In this document: positions 33,001-54,999 of the stretch, piece after piece | How positions within the stretch are numbered: the first letter of the stretch is position 1 | How the letters are laid out: each line of letters begins with the position of its first letter | Assembly (NCBI GenBank): GCA_942486035.1 | Contig: CALNXK010000073.1 | Location: forward strand, 1,068,501 to 1,132,500 | Origin: Porites lobata | Lineage: Eukaryota > Cnidaria > Anthozoa > Scleractinia > Poritidae | Reading direction: 5' to 3' | Length of the DNA stretch: 64,000 bases | Translations under genes and position numbers: made by a program | The notes under the pieces: generated by a model | Database searches by the model: none | What the model was told of the DNA's origin: nothing | The model's input: the letters and a program-made list of their open reading frames with translations, nothing else

Positions 33001-35769
33001 CTGTGAAATTGTACGCAGACGACACCAAACTCTATAGAGAGTTAGAGAGCATTTGATGATACATGTGCTACAGTCTGACTTGTTTCGACTTTCAAAAAGC
33101 TACAGAATGGTGCAAAACCTGGCAGTTGACGTTTAACCCGATAAATTTGAAACAATTAGAATGAATCACAAACAAGATAAGTCGAAAGGGAGTTATGCAC
33201 TCTTGATCCAAATGGTGAAAGTCTAAAGAGCGTGAAAAATATCAAGATTTCGGTATCACAGTATCGTACGATCTCTCATGGAGCGATCATATTTACGAAG
33301 TCGTCAACAAAGCTAGCAGAGTCCTTGGGGTCACTAAGCGCTTGCTTGGGTCTAAAACCAGAGTGTAACAGAATTCTCTTTAGACTCATTACCATACATA
33401 TCTCCAGTAAGACCGATCCTGGAGTATGCTGTTCCAGTGTGGTGCTGTTTCCTAGTCAAGGACATAGTTTCGCTAGAAAATTGAAGTCCAGAGGAGAGCG
33501 TCGAGACTGGCCCTCGGCCAAAAGAGGGGCGAAATGGAAAACGAGGGATGTTGTGCCATTTTAAAACGGTCCCCATTGGAGAAACGAAGACTGGATTTTA
33601 TTTTTCTCTGATCGAGTGTTGTAAATGTATATTTTCTTTTAAATAATCTCTCATTGAAAGACTATTTTCAGCCAGCTTCCAAAAGAACAAGGAGCAACCA
33701 TAGTTACAAGCTAAAATTTCAAAGCATCTAGTTTTAACTGTCACAAATATTTAATTTTTGTTAGAATTGTGAAAGAATGGAACGATTTACCGGATTGAGT
33801 CACGGGTTGTCGGGGCATGTGACGAGTGCTAAGTGTAAATTGTTGCATTTGTTGTTAAGATTAGTGTTACGTAATGTGGCGATGTGAATATTTAAGTAGG
33901 TTATATAATTTGCTGCTTGATTTATTAAAGTGAGCATATTTCCCTAATGTAGCAGTCTCCCACAAGTATTTCTTTTCAAGAAATCTTGCATGTTTTAAGC
34001 GTTCTTTAGGTTCATTTTTAAAATCTCGCAGTACAATGTATTTTTTTATTATTATTTCCTTATTGGTTTTGTTTTTAATTACCCTTTTTGAATAAACATA
34101 TAGCTACCTATGTATCTGAACACCATTTATCGTGAACAATTTCGATAAAGTATAAATCGTAGAATGGAAAAGCACTTATTTTCTTAGATTAACCCACTAA
34201 TAAACAGATCTGGAGGTCCAATGATTTCATAAACAGCGGCCTAAGTGAGACCCCCTGAGGGTCATGGTCCCTTGATGTTTTGTTTTGTTTTTGTTTTTGC
34301 TTTTGTTCTAGAGTTTGTAGTCAGGAAGAAAAAAAAAAAAACGAAAACGAAACAAAGGCACAGTGGACCCCAACCCCTAGTCGACATTTCGTGACTGTTG
34401 TAAGAACTGACAGTTGAGAGCGCGCTCGTCCGTGACATGGCCAGTGCGAAGCTTTAAGATGGATTGATGGAATTAGCGTTCGCAATTAAGTTTGAATTAC
34501 TTTTCTCGAGGTGCTAACTGGCGCCTACTAAAGTTCACGAAAATTTTACCTCTAAAAATTCCTCAAAATGTTCATGGTAAGTAATACCCCATATTTGGGC
34601 ATTGACGTCACGGTCTTGCGTTCGAGGCCGTGTGTGCCAATGTGTAACTGTTAGTTGTGAATTGATTGTGGAGTATGGATTACGTTGACTTAGTGTTGAG
34701 TTGTTGCTGAGGACCTAACAGGTTACCAAGCTTACGATTTTTGTTTGAAAGGGCTATTAGTACCTTGTCCTGCTTTATAAATTGGCAGGTTTTAAAGCAG
34801 CAATGATCAAGAAATAAGGCTGCACGCTTTTAAAATTTTTGTCACAACCAGCGGATCTTCGCAGCTCCATTTACGTTGAGCCAGCCCTCAACTCCCTTGT
34901 GGAATGCAATTATTGAAAGATGCCTCTTTCAAAATTGTTAAAAAAAAAAAGCCATATTGCAAACTTTTAGGCACGCAACTGTGAAATAAAATTATCATGC
35001 CGGGAAACATTGCGAAAGAATTATTTAATTTCGTTAACTCACCGAAGCATTCAAAATTGTTAACATTTGAAGAATGTGAGTTGTTGTGCACTATTAAAAA
35101 AAAAACTTTTAAATATAACTGTACCAATGATATGGCACTGATATCTTACTTCCATCTGCCTCGTCCTTTTCAGTGCACTGACGGTACTCGTGAATGCCCT
35201 AAACTTGACATCGGGAGGAAAGGGTCAGGTTATTCATCATCGGTTATGTGTCGACTTCTCTCACTCGCTTTCAGTGTCACTTGAAGTTTCAGACCCCTTC
35301 AGCTCTTCTAGCGAGAAATCTGAGTAAGCACTAGTTCTCTTAACCCCTTTCCTTGACATCGGGAGATAAGAGTCGTGTTATTCAGCATCGGTTCAGTATG
35401 TTTCGAGTTGTCTCGCTCGCTTTTGGGAGCAGAGTACAGTGCGACCCTTTCTACATCTGCTCTTACAAGTCACACCTATAGAATTCTGTCAATCCGCAAG
35501 CTGTTTTCAGCTTAACTTATCTCATATGTCAACTCACTTCGTTTGATTAATCGACTAGTACACCAGAAGCTCACAAGCATTTTCAACCATGCAAAGAATC
35601 GCGGTTAACCTAAAGAATTAGAAATTTTGAACCAGATACTTTCATAGAGGAATTATTGATCACTAGTTGTTAAGCAACTACTTCACTGCTTACCTTGTGT
35701 ATTGCAAAGGTACATGGCAAACACCTGAATTAGAAGTAACTTCAATGAAGAATACTTTCCCACTTGCAT
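24962..35769 (-). CDS. Gene 3: Calx-beta / Ser-rich stalk single-pass membrane protein
   Basis: Exons on the minus strand: 35769-35694 (signal peptide), 35090-35043 (16-codon linker), 31877-31754 and 30373-30111 (Calx-beta halves), 27298-26831 (stalk), 25068-24962 (membrane helix to TAA). All junctions have GT-AG and matching phases; the spliced length is 1086 nt, giving 361 residues. This is the most intact gene of the array and the only one whose second exon keeps a usable acceptor. N-glycosylation sequons NFT, NLT and NVT lie in the Calx-beta region. The product is predicted to be an extracellular Calx-beta head on a roughly 150-residue Ser/Thr stalk with a single helix and a two-residue basic tail. 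Large introns hold a LINE remnant and several MITE-like insertions. Role unknown. Confidence 0.75.
25430..25870. repeat. Dispersed repeat (GCACGTGCATCACGC family)
   Basis: Contains GCGTGATGCACGTGCAAAGT and TTGCTTTTTTGTCGTTCTCG. Other copies: 46650-46805, 47030-47212 joined to 48528-48700, and 53375-53750. It precedes the gene 3 transmembrane exon in plus coordinates. Confidence 0.6.
26831..27298 (-). CDS. Gene 3 exon, Ser-rich stalk
   Basis: Acceptor TATGTTTCAG; the 468-nt exon begins TLPTAPSVSNSISLPQ, runs through Ser/Thr/Met repeats with one copy of the 34-residue unit that is amplified in gene 4 (TSMSHSISTSISQSM), then a non-repetitive end SSSQVFAPSSAQQTSSAV and GGQTGDDDS at donor GTACGT. 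Phase 1 at both ends. The acidic open frame on the plus strand is its antisense shadow. Confidence 0.8.
28188..28571. mobile_element. 384-bp MITE with TA target duplication (gene 3 intron)
   Basis: Ends CAGTCAAACCAGGTCAAGCG and its complement; TA on both flanks. The equivalent intron at 2663 is uninterrupted. Confidence 0.8.
28643..29770. mobile_element. TIR element (GGTTATTCAAAGAGCGGATAA family) with nested insertion
   Basis: Outer ends GGCCCTGGTTATTCAAAG and CTTTGAACTACTGGGGCC. The interior has GGATAG/CTATCC palindromes. It interrupts GTTCAGGGTTTTAGG, which is continuous at 2737 and 10013. A shorter relative is at 56638-56790. Confidence 0.7.
28670..29196. mobile_element. 527-bp MITE nested in the 28643-29770 element
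   Basis: Ends GGGACTTGTCAGAAATTAGC and its complement, flanked by TAA on both sides; purine-rich (GGGAGGG) arms. Confidence 0.75.
29786..30076. mobile_element. Foldback element, copy 3 (gene 3 intron)
   Basis: Inverse orientation to copies 1 and 2. It interrupts the sequence GGAATTA/TATCGAG, which is continuous at 2750 and 10027 in the paralogous introns. It lies 35 nt from the Calx-beta donor at 30110. Confidence 0.75.
30111..30373 (-). CDS. Gene 3 exon, Calx-beta C-terminal half
   Basis: Acceptor TTTCAG; the 263-nt exon reads VFSTNFTTTVAYSDNIQFF and then VTILDDDVHEEDESVELEF, closing VLIVEDDDAP at donor GTAAGT (phase 2 to 1). The D-D-D-V-x-E-x-x-E-S-x-E core and the terminal acidic D-D-D-A-P are Calx-beta hallmarks. 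The E-G of the consensus is E-E here. Confidence 0.85.
31098..31285. mobile_element. Small TIR element, TGTATTCCG family, copy 3
   Basis: Equivalent element in the gene 3 Calx-beta intron. Confidence 0.55.
31564..31680. repeat. (GAT)n microsatellite
   Basis: Imperfect GAT repeats downstream (minus sense) of the 31754 donor in gene 3. Confidence 0.85.
31754..31877 (-). CDS. Gene 3 exon, Calx-beta N-terminal half
   Basis: The exon follows an acceptor made of TTATTATTATTAG. It reads FLFQIEVPQPTIIASEDQG and TAEVIVVVHNFGYMGPFPVYL, phase 1 to 2, ending at donor GTGAGA. It is paralogous to 13712-13592 and 6336-6216 and matches the opening strands of Calx-beta. Confidence 0.78.
32355..34100 (+). 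mobile_element. LINE remnant in gene 3 intron
   Basis: Contiguous version of the LINE split at 14645 and 16990: ADITPLFKKG-type block, GRYTVAYLLSCFNDWVKSRN, SLLKWFQSFLIGRSQRVVS and KLYADDTKL-type box (near 33007-33030). It has multiple frameshifts and no intact frame. Confidence 0.82.
34262..34370. repeat. Hairpin repeat copy in gene 3 intron
   Basis: Duplicate of 18718-18822 within the shared segment. Confidence 0.5.
35043..35090 (-). CDS. Gene 3 exon 2, 16-codon linker
   Basis: A T-rich tract ending TAATAG precedes a 48-nt exon encoding VHNNSHSSNVNNFECF, followed by donor GTGAGT. Phase 1 at both ends, so inclusion or skipping leaves the frame intact. The same sequence in genes 2 and 4 has lost the AG acceptor, which suggests the exon is dispensable. 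Its single Cys could pair elsewhere in the ectodomain; no known domain is recognised. Confidence 0.6.
35694..35769 (-). CDS. Gene 3 exon 1, signal peptide
   Basis: ATG at 35769 begins MQVGKYSSLKLLLIQVF and then AMYLCNTQ, ending in phase 1 at donor GTAAGC. The exon is near-identical to 21079-21004. The hydrophobic core LLLIQVFAMYL identifies it as a secretory leader. Confidence 0.78.
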
Positions 35770-35892
35770 GGTGAAATTAATCTGTAGAACTCTTAACGCA
35801 GTTCAGTTGTGAGATGAAACCGTCAAGGCCGGACTGCAGTACAATATGAACAGCCTGCAGGTCAACGTCAGTATTACATCGACTTTCCGTCG

Positions 35893-35990
35893 GGGTCCAT
35901 TGATCTTTTGTTTTGTTTCTTTTCTTTAAGTTTGCAAGTAGGTCGAAAACATAAAAACGAAACAAAAGGACAGTGGACCCCGACCCATAC
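35893..35990. promoter_or_regulatory. Hairpin upstream of gene 3 leader
   Basis: Paralogous to 21196-21292 with the same spacing to the gene 3 ATG. Confidence 0.4.
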
Positions 35991-36193
35991 ACCTACCCAG
36001 AGTCGGAATTTCATGAAGGGTTCGCAATTAACTCGAATAAACGTAGTACTTGGCGCTTCAAATTATAGTTCACAGAAAATTGAAGTCTAGAAATTCCTAA
36101 GAATTTTCTTAGTAGACGACTGAAGATTATTATCAACCAAACTTTCCGTTGTGAAAATGGATCGAATTTATTAGGGTTTCATTAGATTAATTA

Positions 36194-36626
36194 AAGGGAC
36201 AGGTTCACGGTTCAGCGCTGCTCATTTATCAAAATGCTGTTTTTCTGCCGGGACATGCTGTATCATCTATGCAAGCGATATGATCATGTCACAATGTTGT
36301 CAAAGAAGCAATCTGCACACTCCCCTGGCAGTCACTTGCACTTGATAAACTTAAATATTTACAAATAGCTGTAAATTAATCAACAATGGAATAAAACCTT
36401 CGGGTCAGTAATAAATTCAACGTTGGTAGTGTTGGTATAATCCACTAATTTTTTCTTTTATTTTAGTACTCCTCCATCCTACTTCAGGTTACCCTGAAAT
36501 GCAATTATACTTTGAAATACACTCCGAGATCAGTGAGAGTGGGATTATTAACCGATAGAATTAATAATAAATTGGAAACAAGTGATTTAATTAATGAACA
36601 CGCGCTTAACCGTGAACCTGTCCCTT
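36194..36626. mobile_element. 433-bp MITE with TA target duplication
   Basis: Inverted ends AAGGGACAGGTTCACGGTT and AACCGTGAACCTGTCCCTT flanked by TA. The duplicated segment at 21538 shows the uninterrupted site (TTAATTAAG). The TA duplication suggests the Tc1/mariner group. Confidence 0.85.
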
Positions 36627-36639
36627 TATGTCCAGAACC

Positions 36640-38200
36640 CTGGTGAGGGCCTGAGGGCTCCTGTGTGAAAAGGGGCGGGGAAACTCGGCCTCTTGTTTAG
36701 GGGTGTAAATTGCAAATTTTGGTGTTATCCAGGATGTTCAGAACACAAGTAACCCAAGAATACTATCAGACCTTGCCACAGAATGCCACTCGGCTAATAA
36801 ATTATTCATACCTTTCTTAGACTTTGCAATAGCCAGTGAGTATTCCATAATAAGCAAAATGTGCTTTTTATATCAAGCCATTTTTTCGGTAAGAAGGACG
36901 CTGAAAACCTTGCATTGCGTGACCAAGGGCTCTGCGTGGCGGCGCACTTGTTGGCTAAGGAGATAAACACAGAGTCGGATTTGGTTGGACAAAATTTGGC
37001 CACCAAACGTGACGAACTTTATTTTCAAGATCTGTCAATATATAATAAACTAAATATCTCTTCAGCAAAGGTAGGGGAAAAAACCAAAAAATGCTGAAAA
37101 TTGGTTCAAACCAGCGATGTGAACAACGTGATGGTGAGCGATCGAAAGGGGGCGAGCACATGGAAAAGCGCCCCTAAGAATGATATAGTCCGGAACGCCC
37201 TAAATTCTGATTGACTGGAAATAAGATAGGCTTGGAACCTGCCGCCTTGGCCTGCAAACCATTATCAAATGCCTTGCCATAAAATCCCATTATGATGTCG
37301 TCATAACGGTGTCTTTTAAACTTATTAAAGCGTTTATATGCGTCATGTCTGCGATGTAAATATAATAAGATGAAAAATTCTACATGAAATCTAAAGGTAC
37401 ATGAAATGCTAAACATTTAAAATTTGAGATGTCATAATGCACATGAAAATTCAGAAATCTCAGTAAAATTTAAAATTAGATAATCTCTTGGGTGCCGACT
37501 GAACCGACAGATAGTTGAAGTTGAGGGTTGTCCAATAATCCGACAAATTTATGCATGACATTGTATTGTATTGTCTTCACTTTACAGTACTGTAAAAAAG
37601 CATGACTAAAGAACGAAGCAAAACAATGAGAAAGTTAATAAAGCCATGCATAAATTTGTCAGAGTATTGGACAGGTATGAAGGAGATCAAATATAATATA
37701 CACACCCCCTTTCTACGGCCCTTAATTGCCAAACACGAGTATCCAAGACTTTGAGCAGGGTGAGAGCACTAGGCTCAGCCCTTAGCCTCAGCCAGGGCAA
37801 CCGCGCACTAGTCACGTCCCAACGGTCAAGTTAATCTCAAATCAACGCGGGATCAAAGTCTGTTCCAGCAATTTGCCGACAATTAGAACATTCTTCTCCT
37901 CTAGGGGTCTACTCCCCATGACAGCTTTTGATGCCAAAAATGGCATTAATATTGTAGCCGTCGGTTCGGTGACAAAGGGCCAGCTGTGGTTGTTTATACG
38001 AGAGACTGACAGTACATCAGCGAATCTCTTAGACAATTTAAAGACCTAACATTCTACATGTATTCCAAAACCAGATGTACGTTAAACACACGGGTTGTGA
38101 CCAAATTATTGAGAACGACGCCAAACATTTTTTTTAGTGTAATGTACATGGAATCAACCCCAAACCCATACGCTTCAATATATTTCTGACTGCTGAATAT
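36640..38200. other. Intergenic, genes 2 to 3: diverged repeats only
   Basis: 36640-36800 matches 21545-21720. 37430-37680 matches 21830-22080 and contains an internal inverted part (ATTTATGCATG and complement). Short open frames at 36861 and 37842 have no recognisable homology. Confidence 0.45.
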
Positions 38201-38202
38201 AC

Positions 38203-38817
38203 ACCCCGGGAGGGGTACTCGATATATCCTTTGGGTGGGGAGGAGCTGCCCCGCCCCTCATACCCTGACCCTGTTTAAGACAAAAATCGCTTGTTTTCCT
38301 ACCCTGTTTAAGACAGAATTCCGATTTCTGATACCCTGTTTAAGACATTTAACCCGAAACCATACCCTGTGTACTGGACAATAATAAAACTCAAAGTACA
38401 AACATTAACCATAAAGGACTGCAAAAGACCGCAAACGAATGTTCCGAAGAACGCAGGATCTATAAAGACCTGATCAGCTAAAATAATAATGAAGACATAT
38501 TAAATTGTGCAATTAGAATACTGCAATGCTGGTCGTACTAATTAACTCTGCAAGACATGTCTGGCAGAGTTAATTTTCACGTAGTACGATCAGCATTGCA
38601 GTATTCTGCTTGCAGAATTTAATAATCCATTGGCAAGCACAGAACTATTTTAGAAGACACCCTGTTTAAGACAAAAATTGATAAAATCGATACCCTGATT
38701 AGGACAAACAATGATAAAATCGATACCCTGTTTAAGACAAAAATCCCGAAAAAAACATACCATGGCTGGCCGCACGTCCCCATTAAGCCCTTATAAGGGA
38801 GTACCCCCCCCCGGGAT
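38203..38817. mobile_element. TIR element with internal ACCCTGTTTAAGAC repeats
   Basis: Termini CCCCGGGAGGGGTACTC and GAGTACCCCCCCCGGG. ACCCTGTTTAAGACA recurs at least five times, near both ends. A separate perfect hairpin (CTGCAATGCTG paired with CAGCATTGCAG, 38521-38603) sits in the middle. Confidence 0.7.
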
Positions 38818-40029
38818 ATACACAAACAGCCAGTCGTGAGAGTAACCCTGGCTGGTTGTTTATGTTTCCAGTAACAGCTAGCCCTGACTAAATGTCATTT
38901 AATTTGACATTTTTTGGACCATCATCTAGACTAAATCACGAGTTGATCTTTACAAGGGACGAGTTTACGAAAACAAGCAACGAGAGTTGCGAGAGGTCAA
39001 CCTTTTGCAACTGGCATGACCCGTCCAAGCCTCAGTAATCAAAACTATTCTTCTTGTATGTCCTCATGACAGACCACACTATGAGTAATTATCAAAGACA
39101 ACACATTTTGTTTTAAAAAAATTGAATAACTTCTACACTCACTAACCCACAAGAATTTTTTTTATACGTCCAAGCTCACGTAAGCCATTGCTCCGGAAAT
39201 TCGAAAAAAATAACCACAGCTGGTCGCTTAAGAGAATGACCGCATGGTAACACAATAGAGGGTGGTCGCTTATGAGCTTCAGAGACTCATTAATAATACC
39301 AGGAGCCGATTACTTCGGCTCCTGATAATACATAACAAAAAACAAAAGAAGTTTATGTTTTATGAGTGTCTTTATATCTGATATATCATGGCTAAACTTT
39401 ACGTCCAATTTGTTAGATCAAAGTAGCCCCAAGTTCATTATCAACGAACAATTAGCGCAGTGTGCAATTTCACTGATAAGTGTTGATTTAATATATAATG
39501 AATAAGACTCCGCGTGGTCGCTTACGAGAGCTTAACAACCAAGGAAACTTAGGTTATCTCAAAAGTGGTCGCGGTCGCTTACGGGAGCGGTGGCTCACGA
39601 GAGCTTTCCATTACAAACTTTAAGTCACATTTCAAACGGGGTTTTACAAAGGTGGTCGTAACGTGGTCGTAAGGAGAGCTTCGACTGTATATGAAATTCA
39701 TATATTCATCGTTTCAAGGCCTTTTTTTTATTACCGTACTGTTTTCTATACATTTTTCCAGTACGCGCTTCCTCACCGTTTTTACCCTCAAAACTGAACT
39801 GAACTCTCTGTCGTCTTATAGTCGAATGATACTTAATATGCGAAATTTTCTTCCCTCAAGACGTTGAGATGTAGCAAAGAATTACATATTTACACCACAA
39901 GTTTCTCTAACTACATCGTTTTCGTTAAAAAATCACAATCGAATAAACAAAAACAAAAAACTCGGTTAAAGAAAATAACAAGAAAAAAGAAGCTAAAAGT
40001 CACTTGTTCTAATTACACTAATCTCTACA

Positions 40030-40120
40030 CTGATCGCTCGGCAAAAAGACTGCCGCTACTATAGTCGACACCTCTGTTGTAGTAATGGTGGATGTGACTG
40101 ATTTCAACTGTCATTGCATT
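40030..40120 (-). other. Candidate alternative last exon of gene 2
   Basis: Begins after TTTCTTTCAG. In the phase set by the transmembrane exon it adds Met-Gln and a TGA stop. In another frame it encodes 31 codons (start MTVEISHIHHYYNRG), but that frame does not fit the observed phase. It may simply be 3' untranslated sequence. Confidence 0.3.
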
Positions 40121-40419
40121 CTGAAAGAAAATTCACACATACATATGCTTTAGCTCTCATTCAAGTGATGTGATATTAATACTGTTGATGGTGGTGATGA
40201 TGATGATAGTAATGATGATGATGATGATGATGATAGTCATTGGTCAAAAATAGTTTAGTCACCGATCCAGATTGCACAAATACAGCCGAAAGTCGAAAGC
40301 CGTTACTTGCTTCATAACATGTATGAAACAGGTCTTAACTAGTAGTGGTGCTAAGTAAACATAAGGCTGATTCATTTAGCTAGAATATTCGAAATTTTGG
40401 CTGACTAATCTTTATTTTC

Positions 40420-51271
<10,852 letters not shown>

Positions 51272-51339
51272 TGTGAAATTTATCTGTAGCACTCAACTCA
51301 GTCCTGACATGAAACTGGGAAGCTGACTGCGGTTTTGTT

Positions 51340-51428
51340 CATTGTCATTTTAATTTTTTATATCGTTAGAGAGAAAATAACAATAGAAAACTAAACAAAA
51401 GCACAGTGGACACCGATCCCGACCCCTA
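51340..51428. promoter_or_regulatory. Hairpin-related sequence upstream of gene 2 leader
   Basis: A diverged copy (AAACTAAACAAAAGCACAGT) about 70-155 nt 5' of the gene 2 start. Another at 51968-52085 precedes the decayed leader. Confidence 0.3.
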
Positions 51429-51799
51429 CCCCAGGTCGAAACTTCGTGGCTGTTGCGATTTGACAGCCGCGCGCTCGTCCGTGACACCGCTCCATGATAG
51501 ATTGATGGACTCCACCTAGGTAACACACGATAGTTCTGCTTTCCATTCGTGATCTTGCTTTAAGACGCCTTTGCACCGAGAGCAAATCAAAGGTCGCCAG
51601 TCCCTCAACTGAATCTCTGTAACCTTTCCAGTCTGAAGGCATCCACAGAACCTTAGTTTGAACTCCGCGTTACCATTGAGAGATAGCAACACAGCCTGAG
51701 ACTCAAATTACTCGCACTCTGGATGGGAGACAGTCTCTTACTCCCGTTGACATCAATATCCTATAAAGAAAGGAACGTATTAGGTGGGCGGGGAAATTA

Positions 51800-51880
51800 A
51801 ACACCTGAATAAGAAGTAACTTCAATGAAGAGTTCGAATACTTTCCTTCTTGCGTTGCGAAATTAATCTGTAGTACTCAA
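51800..51880 (-). pseudogene. Decayed copy of the signal-peptide exon
   Basis: About 0.55 kb upstream of the gene 2 leader, the sequence aligns with the leader exon and its 5' flank. The start codon is ACG, a short insertion shifts the frame, and the leader core is interrupted by TAA after GTGTT. It is a relic of another gene unit's first exon. Confidence 0.6.
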
Positions 51881-53090
51881 CCCAGTTCAGCCCTGATATA
51901 AAGCTGAAAAACGGTACAATTTTATAGCCGCCAGGTTAGAGTCAGTATAAAACTCGATTGGAGGTCAAGTTACCGTGATTTTTTGTGTTTATTTTTAATT
52001 TATTTCTTTTCTTTTTATTATTATTATTATTATTCATTGTTAGGGAGAAAAAATAGAAATTGAAACAAAAGCATAACGAATCCCTACTCCTGCCTAATCT
52101 AGGATTTTCATGACTGTTGCAATCTGACAGTCGCGCGATCGTCCGATGAAAGTGGCGGGGATGCTCGTCGGAAATTTTGCATTAAACCCCTAAAGGAGAC
52201 CAATCTGGTCGTGGCCCAACCTTTTTTGAACCCTAAAAGCGACCATTTTAAACTTTGATTACATGAATCGAGTTAATAAAACGAATTTAAAAATATGTAA
52301 CTTTTTAATATTTATTCGAATGCAACCCTAAAAGAGACCTTTACGGCTACATATAATGCTGTTTTGCCCAGAACACGCTAAGGGAGACCAAAATCTGAAA
52401 TTTACACCCCTAACCGAGATGCCCCCCCACCCCCCGCCCTGGGATGGATCGCGGATTGCTGGAATTAGCGTTCGCAATGAACGTTGAATTATTGTTCTCG
52501 AAGTAATAATTGGCGCTTACTAGCTAAAGTTCGCGGAAAATGTACTTCTCGAAATTCCTCAAAATGTTCTTGGTAGACCAGCATAATTTACAAAGACGAA
52601 GAACATATTATTGGCATAATTTTAGAAATACGCGAGCACTCCTAGCAGCATATTATCCCTCTTTTGCAAGCACAATCTATCATCAGGATGTTCAGAACAC
52701 AGGTAGCCCAAGAACACTATCAGCCCGTACCACAGAACACTACTCAGCTCATTAATTATTCATACCTCAGGGTGATCCATTAGCCTTTATTCTATAATAA
52801 GCAAAATGTACGTAGTGTTAAACGTAAGCATTAATATGTGTTGAGACTACGTTTTAAGCTCTTTGGGCACGTTCATATTCCTTTCTTTGATCGATGGATG
52901 TCAATGGCAACAGTAAGGCGCTCTCCCACTCCCCCACTTCCAAGCTGGTAGAATGGGTATAGTGTCCCCCTCCCCCTCCGTATAAATATGGACCTTGACT
53001 TTCCTTAGAAGTTGAATCAGAGTCAGAGATTGAGTGATGATAGTTTACAGGAAATTTATAGCATGGGAAAACACGAAACCATATTCTGGG

Positions 53091-53359
53091 TAAACAGCCG
53101 ACATTTCGCCACGCAATCACAGGTGTCCCGACGAATCGAAGTGACGTCCGAGGAAGGAAGAAATTCCATACTTATGACGCGTTGCTACCCAGATCTAAAT
53201 ACTGCTTCTAATTGGCTGGAAATTTGACTCATCCAATCCCGAGGCACTATCCAGATCTGGGTAGTGACACGCCATCAGTATGGAATTTCTGCGCTCGTTC
53301 CTCGTGCGTCATTTGGCGGGGAAACCAGTGGTGACGTCACCAAATGTCGGCCGTTTTAT
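53091..53359. mobile_element. Inverted-repeat element
   Basis: Ends TAAACAGCCGACATTT and AAATGTCGGCCGTTTTA; nested CCAGATCTGGGTAG-type complementarity in the centre. Confidence 0.6.
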
Positions 53360-53374
53360 CAGGCTAATAGGGAG

Positions 53375-53750
53375 CTTTGGCATCGACGACGGCAACGGCA
53401 GCAAAAACGTCAGTTTTAAAATGAATTCCTGTGTTTTCAATCTTTGTCGCGTTTATTCCGATTTGATGAAAATGGCAAGTGTAGGCGAATTCCCCTGGAG
53501 TTGATTTCTTGAGGACCGCGCTCAAGTTCAGAGAGAGAAAAAGAGATTCGTCGTCGCTTGTTTACGTCCTCCATAAAACTTGCAATTAGGCATTTTCACG
53601 TCGTAGTTGTGCAAGGACGGTAAAGAAATGTACAAAAAAGCGTGATGCACGTGCAAAGTTGTTGTTTTGCGTAATAAACCTATTGCTTTTTTGACGTCCT
53701 GGTTGCCGTTACCGTCGCCGTTGTCGTTGCTAAAGCTCTCTAATATAACC
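53375..53750. repeat. Dispersed repeat (GCACGTGCATCACGC family)
   Basis: The most complete copy: GACGGCAACGGCAGCAAAAAC at one end and complementary GTTGCCGTTACCGTCGCC at the other, with GTACAAAAAAGCGTGATGCA in the body. Confidence 0.6.
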
Positions 53751-54109
53751 AGGGAGAGGTCTTAAAAGGATTGCAACTGGTATACTGCAACCCATCCTTA
53801 AGAAGCAGTAGGTTTGGTCAGTGAGAAATACTTGAAATTGTGGTCAAGATGATGCTGTTACATATATTTTCAACATTGGCACTTCTGGAGTGTTTCTTTA
53901 CTTTTATTTCACTCACTCCTATTGTCATTGCTAATCAATTTACAAATATAAAAAAACTAAAAAGGTAAAGAATTCGTAATTCTAAAGTGCAAGTTTAGAA
54001 GGGGCATCTAAACTGCGTTTGAATCTCATGCATTAATCGAATTAAACTGGCCGTTTGCCTAAACTAGATCAGGAGCTTATAACACGGAGCGAGCAACTTT
54101 CTTGTGACC

Positions 54110-54371
54110 ACATGCAACGGCGTTTTCACAGACCAGTTTATTTAACGATCAATTTTCCAGCAAATTTTGAGTATGAGATACTTCTCACAAATCAGAAAGC
54201 AAAAACTGGAGGCTATGAAATAGTCTGATGTTTTGATAACATCTATTCTTCATTTTTTCATTATCGTACTATGGATGCGCACATACACGAGACGGTGCTT
54301 CCATTTTGGCGGGAAAAAGTACTCCAAATTGATGCTAAAAATAAACTGATCTGTGGAAGCGCCGTTGCATG
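54110..54371. mobile_element. Inverted-repeat element
   Basis: Ends CATGCAACGGCG and CGCCGTTGCATG, with AGACCAGTTTATTT matched near the other end. Confidence 0.6.
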
Positions 54372-54627
54372 GACTAAGTATGGAGTTGCACACTGCGGTT
54401 ATCAGGGCTCCTGATAAAAGTAATTCTAAAACAAAGCAAAATAATTAAGTAAAGTCCCTTGCAAGCGATCTTAGCCCACGTGACAAAATTAAATTCTAGT
54501 TGAGTTACAACTGTAGAGACATTTGGATGGGAAACTTCCACAGAATCTCTCAAATGTTCCAGCAATCAACTCGTCGTCTTGTTTAGGTGGTTTAAATTAC
54601 AGGTTTTTATTTCTATCACTTAATTCC

Positions 54628-54910
54628 CGTGCAAAAGGACGCAACATTGTTGGCCAACAACTCCCAACATTGTTGTATATTACATGTTGCATTCGTTTTC
54701 ACACCCTGTTGCATGTTGTCGCGTGTTGTTGGGAGTTGTCGCGTAAGGTTTGAAACCGATCAAACGTTTAACTACTTGCAAACGGACGCAACAAATCCCA
54801 ACATTATCGGGCCAACAATGTTGGGAGTTGTTGCGTTCGTATTGGCAGTGGTGCGCAAACAGTGCAACAACTCCGAACAATGTTGGGAGTTGCTGCGTCC
54901 GTACGCGTTT
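54628..54910. repeat. Interleaved CAACA/TGTTG palindromic repeats
   Basis: Multiple copies of CCCAACATTGTTGG and GTTGGGAGTTGTTGCG in both orientations. Open frames across this stretch on both strands are composition artefacts. Confidence 0.65.
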
Positions 54911-54999
54911 GCTCGTAGTTTTAGGCTTTTCAGGACAGAACGCCAATATTTTTTCCCAGGGGATGCTTGGGCTGCGGCCGTAAAACAGAACATAAAGAA

